DNA of 64,000 nucleotides, from the NCBI GenBank assembly GCA_015143295.1, contig CM026570.1:21645250-21709249 (forward strand), read 5' to 3'. Position numbers and translations under genes: made by a program. The DNA comes from Tetracentron sinense. Taxonomy: Eukaryota > Streptophyta > Magnoliopsida > Trochodendrales > Trochodendraceae. The notes under the pieces were generated by a model. The model was not told where the DNA came from. It made no database searches and was given only the letters and a program-made list of their open reading frames with translations. This document shows, piece after piece, positions 60,024-64,000 of this stretch (the first letter of the stretch is position 1; every line of letters begins with the position of its first letter).

Positions 60024-60240
60024 CGCGATGAGCGAGCGATCGGTGGTTATGACCGATCGATCGGTTACCTACCAAGTGATCGATTTTTTGACCGAGCAAT
60101 CGATGTTTTTGATCGAGCGACCGGTCAAAAACACGCTCTCTTGAAAATTTCCCCATACAAAAAAGTTAACCAGTCGATAGCCTCCGATCGATCGGTTTTG
60201 GACCGATCGATTGCTACTAATGACCGAGCGATCGGTGCTC
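60024..60240. repeat. Palindromic ACCGATCGATCGGT cluster in S3
   Basis: About nine near-self-complementary words (gaccgatcgatcggt, gaccgagcgatcggt and variants) in two groups around the stretch ccccatacaaaaaagttaac, as in S2. Confidence 0.85.
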
Positions 60241-60840
60241 TACAGGTCCCAACTGTTTTGACCATATCTTTTGACTCGCTCGTCGGATTTTGACAATTCA
60301 ACTTACGTTGGGTTCGTCTTTTGAAAAGGAACATTTCTGACATTTCAGAATTTCTAATTTCTCCCTTATACTATGAGAAAGGCCAATTAGCTACGAAATA
60401 CCATTCATTAAATATAGCAAAGTCCGGGGTGCTACACTTCAACTTAGAAATTCATTCATATATGTCATAAATGTGGAGTGAAGGGTCATATTAAACCTCG
60501 ATGTCCTAAACTTTGAAGAATGCCCAATCATGATTTTGAGAACCACAATACTTTTAATGGGAATTTTCAAAGGAGAGTTGAGGTCCTAGTGGAGAAGTCT
60601 AGGAGTTTGTGTGAAGATGTGATGAAAATTGCTCACAACTCTAGACAGTGGCATGGTCATGACACTCCTTATGCTATATATAAAGGAGGTAACGGGGAGA
60701 ACCATAATGTCCGCCATAATTCTAGGACTCAATCCTAGAAAAGGAGGACCAGGAGAAAGAGGTAAAAGGTCATACCTACCTCAACTGAAATGGTTAGAAA
60801 CCAAAGGGTCAATCAAACTGCTAAAACCATTTGGGTGAGA

Positions 60841-62625
60841 AAGGAAGACCTGAAGGGCTTCACTTAGTCTTTGCCTATCATAGCCTAGGGTGTGCTGGTA
60901 TTACTGTATATTGTCATAGTGCTATGCTGCTTGTGTATACTAGTAGTTTTTATTTATTTTTTGTTATTTGTTTTGGTTTGTTTTTCTGTTTTGCTTATAT
61001 TGAAAAACTCAAAAACATTGAAAAACTATAAAATCCAAAAATATTTTGTCATGTTGCCCTTGTTTGACTTGCATGATCTACATTCCTTATGTGATCTTTA
61101 TTTCTATACTTGTCCAGGGTTGAACATGAGTTTGTTGTTGATTGAGGATATATCACTTTCATAGTCTCTTGGTTAAACTAAAAATTAGACTGGTTCTATC
61201 TTACACAGTTAGAGACTTATTCATGTGTGTATACTTTACAATTTCTCATGCACTCTGACTGATTCTGTTGAGAGGTCTATTTTCCAATCTATAGGTGTTT
61301 GACTTATCCCAAAAGTGTGACCTGGGATGACCAATCTAGAATGACCATATTGTTAGTCATCCCCATTTTGTGTATCCTCCATGAACTAAAATTGTTGCAA
61401 TGAAAATGGCTACCTACTGGACTAGTATGAAAGTTACTATTGGATGCAAACAGTATGTAATGGCTACCTACGCGGACAATAATTATCTATCTGGGTTGCT
61501 AGAGTGAAAGCCCCTCCTGCCAATAGCCAAGACTACCTACCTGGATAGTGTGAAAGCCATCATTACATGAAAAGATATGTTCAGATAAAGAATATCAAAA
61601 GAAATCTTACAAAGTTTGGAGGTATTTGACCAAAAGCAAAAGAAAAAATATTGAGTCAAATAAAATAGATAAAGGAGCATCAAAATGTAAAAAAAAGTTC
61701 AGCATATCTAGATTTAACTAGGTTTGACTTCTAAGATTTATGTCTCCGGGAGTCCCCTTAGTGGTTAATGTCATATCCTTAGAAAGGGAAAGAAGCCTTG
61801 ATGTAGTATCTAGTTAAACGACCACTACACAAATATTGCTTCACTTTTGAACTGTTCACTAAATGTGATAAGTGAATTGGCCATGCTTTAGCATTATGTG
61901 AAATTTAGTTAAATGTGTGTCCTCAATCGGACTAACTAATCATGTTCTTCATTGGATTCGTAATTTTAAATTATTATTGCTTAGAATGCTTTTGATGTAT
62001 GTTTGTGTGGCACATGATACCTTTTAGTATTAGTATTATGTGTTTCTTTATTGATTGACATGGGCCTTTCTAGCTTAGGTGCCCTGATTTTTTTTGGTGT
62101 CCTTGATCTTAAGGGGAGAAGATCAAGTTGAGTTGTTGAGGGGGATTTTGTGCTTTATATTGCTATTTTGTTCCCCGCTCTTTAGTCCCCGCATTGTCTG
62201 CATTTGCTTGGTTGTATTGTGATTGCCTTGATATTACACATGTGTTAAATTGTTATATTTTTTGTGATATTGGCTTCATGACTACCTTTGGCAATTGTGC
62301 CAAAAAGGGGGAGAATGTTTGGTATTATTTTCCAAGTTCAGTACATTCCTTCCAATACCAATACCTATGGTTATTTATTTTCATATCCCACACATGCTTC
62401 ACTGGGTGTTTTGTTTATGAGCATGTGCAGGTGCAGAGTTGCTGCAAACAGATCTTCTTGACAAGAGCTTCAGTGTCTTCATTTAAGTTTATTTTTCAAT
62501 TGGTATAATGTTATTGTATTGGAGTCATGTAATGTCCTAATTCACCGTTTGATGTGTTTGGGTGAGTTTGTGTCAAGTCATAAACTTCAGTCTGGTTTTG
62601 CCACGGAATTGCCAAAGGGGGAGGT
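60841..62625 (+). other. Non-coding 3' spacer of E5 with duplicated polypurine tract
   Basis: About 1.8 kb without a recognisable domain. gtgccaaaaagggggagaat at 62297-62316 and attgccaaagggggaggt at 62608-62625, the latter touching the 3' LTR, are alike. Short reiterated phrases around ggctacctac and gtgaaagc occur at 61410-61560. Confidence 0.65.
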
Positions 62626-64000
62626 TGTAAAGTCCATGTTTTAGTGTTGACTTATTCCAGTGTCAAAACAAGTGAGCCTACTATATCTTGTGTCATTGCC
62701 TTCAAGCATCCACGAGAAGTGAAGATGAAGACCGAAGAAGATCGGTTGAAGACTCGGTTGAAGGCATTTTGCTCATATCCTTCGTTTCACTCATAGGATG
62801 GTAAGTGACCTAGATACCATGTTACCTTAGGTGAGAATTGACTTAGAATAATCATACTATAATAAATTAGGTGGAAATTGACATAGAGTAACCATGTGGA
62901 CCCTAGGTGATTAGTTATGTAGCCAAAAACAAGTTAAAGGTTCTTAAAGTTCTTAAAAAACCAAGGTTTCTTGTAAGAGGCATATTACTCAAACCGTAGC
63001 TCGGATTCTGCTCCATAATATATCAAATTGATCGTGTCGAAAAGATATTCAACTTTTATGAAGGACAAAACAACTAAAAATACATTTTTATACCTCAGGG
63101 TTGACCCTCACCATTTTCGGTTGACCCTGATATGGAAAAATTTTGTATGCTGAAAAATTCCAGAATGTGAGTTATTTGAGGGTCGACCCTGATATGGTTT
63201 TTCTTGCTAATTTCATTTTGGCAACTTCTATATCTTGGTTTTGGGTTTTCTATTTATTGTGAACCCTTCTAGTCCGTGGGGAGGGACTTTGGGAGAGTAT
63301 AGAGAGTATTTTTAAATATCTCTAGAGTTCATAGAAACTTTAGATTTTTGTCTTCTCTCTGCCCATTTATTAGTCCTTCTTCCATCCTAGTTTTTGCTAG
63401 CCATTGTCCCATTCTTGCTTGCTTGGACTTTCCCATTGATGGAGTCCATATAGGATTTGAATTTAATCAAACCATCAACCCGTTCTGGAAAGAACTAATT
63501 GGAAGGAGTGTTCCGGTGCCTTTGCGAAGGAGATCGATCCGAGAAGGATCGTGGTAGAGTGATTTGATCGGTGGAATCCGAAGCCGTCATTGACGGAGAT
63601 CAATCGTGGAGATCGTGGTTATCGAGACACAAGAGAAGAACATTCTATTGCGGTGGATTGCGAGGCTTGTGAGATCGTGATTGCTTTCAGAGCGTGGAGG
63701 ACTGATTACTGAGGATCTAGGAAGTCGAGTCCAGTTAAGTACAACTCAAGTCTTGTAAGTATTTGCTTATTTGTCTTAATGGATTCTCATTGCTGAATTA
63801 GGTCCCGTGGTTTTTCTCGAAAGGGTTTCCAAGTAAAAGTTTCTTGTGTTGTGGTTTGCTTGTTTTTCTTTTCCGCACTTGATTATCATCTTCCTTTAGT
63901 TAATAATTTAATTGTTAAAAAGGGTAGAAAGAGTTTTAGGGAAACCTAGCCACCCCTCTTGGATTTGTGAGTTCTTAACTCAAGCATAGATTTGAGGTTC
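62626..64000 (+). repeat. 3' LTR of E5, cut by the window edge
   Basis: Matches 55055-56430 in order and ends at the window edge within gatttgaggttc, about 35 bases before the expected end. Confidence 0.85.

Larger units (their letters stand above)
58032..60436. mobile_element. S3: solo LTR (family S), perfect target duplication
   Basis: Begins tgtcgcaccccaaaatactc and ends agtccggggtgctaca, flanked by cttca on both sides (58027-58031, 60437-60441). It is 2405 bases long. It shares long stretches with S1 (aaatttctgcaaaaacgcga, ccatatcttttgactcg) and the palindrome cluster with S2. No coding domain. Confidence 0.88.
56535..60840 (+). pseudogene. gag of E5 with two zinc knuckles, split by solo LTR S3 (fossil)
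   Basis: The opening has the copia SCPPLFDGNNYAYWKARIRA motif, then the helical capsid core (ERIPESKIVRKILRSLPERF). A first knuckle CYECQGYGHIAVEC sits near 57418, followed by a long acidic coiled-coil-like stretch with DLEATYDELFQQCLKLKN. After S3 a second knuckle CHKCGVKGHIKPRC sits near 60461, then linker text KTIWVRKEDLKG. The two-knuckle layout with a coiled coil between is usual in Sirevirus-type gag. Several breaks are present. Confidence 0.8.
49993..64000 (+). mobile_element. E4: Ty3/gypsy element of the Tat type, broken; seen to 55054
   Basis: The 5' LTR (about 49993-50635), a primer site starting tggcgccgtctgtggg, gag, zinc knuckle, protease, RT, RNase H and the start of a second RNase H (TRLGFFASNKEAEYE) appear in order on the plus strand to 55054, where element E5 is inserted. 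The double RNase H and this primer site are marks of the Tat lineage (Retand- or Ogre-like). Integrase and the 3' LTR must lie beyond the window. Many breaks are present. Confidence 0.82.
55055..64000 (+). mobile_element. E5: Sirevirus-like Ty1/copia element inserted in E4, broken, runs off the right edge
   Basis: LTRs start at 55055 and 62626 (both tgtaaagtccatgttttag). The second runs to the window end about 35 bases short of completion. A methionine primer site, a long gag with two zinc knuckles and repeated polypurine tracts before the 3' LTR are present. No protease, integrase or RT is recognised between gag and the 3' LTR. Repeated polypurine tracts and long gag are described features of Sireviruses. 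It interrupts the second RNase H of E4. LTRs differ by about 8 percent by eye. Solo LTR S3 lies inside gag. Several breaks are present. Confidence 0.8.

Noticed and set aside
62194-62508. 104-residue frame in the E5 3' spacer resembling a membrane protein
   Set aside because: T-rich composition gives many Phe and Cys. It crosses one of the duplicated polypurine tracts, so it is unlikely to be a real gene.
1-64000. A tRNA gene suggested by tggtatcagagc words
   Set aside because: All such words sit next to LTRs as primer-binding sites, and none is followed by a cloverleaf.

Overview
This is nuclear DNA of a flowering plant, most likely a eudicot. It is AT-rich, has long non-coding stretches, and is built almost entirely of plant-type transposable elements around one intact host gene, a single-exon UDP-glycosyltransferase of the UGT75 type (20104-21453). 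I see no bacterial-type operon, CRISPR array, tRNA or rRNA gene, and no undescribed multi-gene system. The interest lies in how deeply the elements are nested and in several short non-autonomous elements whose ends can be fixed from the sequence. Element names below are mine. Divergences are by-eye estimates.

Layout. (1) 1-12615: a minus-strand Tnt1-like Ty1/copia element (E2), running off the left edge, holds a plus-strand copia element (E1, 427-9995), which holds a LINE fragment (about 5590-6540). The E2 gag start is a four-unit tandem array. (2) 12659-19014: a MITE (family M) holds a short hAT element (13114-18965), which holds a minus-strand Ty3/gypsy chromovirus (13147-18406) and a second M copy. 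(3) 19015-23419: the gene island, with the UGT75-like gene and three short palindrome-rich elements downstream. (4) 23420-25206: a small minus-strand LTR element. (5) 25610-32540: a chain of M elements holding a gag-only LTR element (E6, 26152-31445). (6) 33005-45351: a LINE 3' half holding a long solo LTR (S1, 33305-36245) and a full-length hAT transposon (36520-45250, perfect 8-bp target duplication) with a decayed but still recognisably spliced transposase. That hAT holds another solo LTR (S2, 37964-39839). (7) 46202-48636: a TRIM-like miniature LTR element holding a solo LTR of the E6 family. (8) 49993-64000: a Tat-type Ty3/gypsy element (E4) holding a Sirevirus-like copia element (E5, from 55055), which holds a third solo LTR (S3, 58032-60436). 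E5 runs off the right edge.

How it works together. The only gene likely to make a working protein is the glycosyltransferase. Everything else is fossil or non-autonomous. LTR pairs differ by roughly 7-10 percent by eye, which suggests insertions a few million years old. Solo LTRs (four) are frequent, so unequal recombination has been trimming the locus while insertions expanded it.
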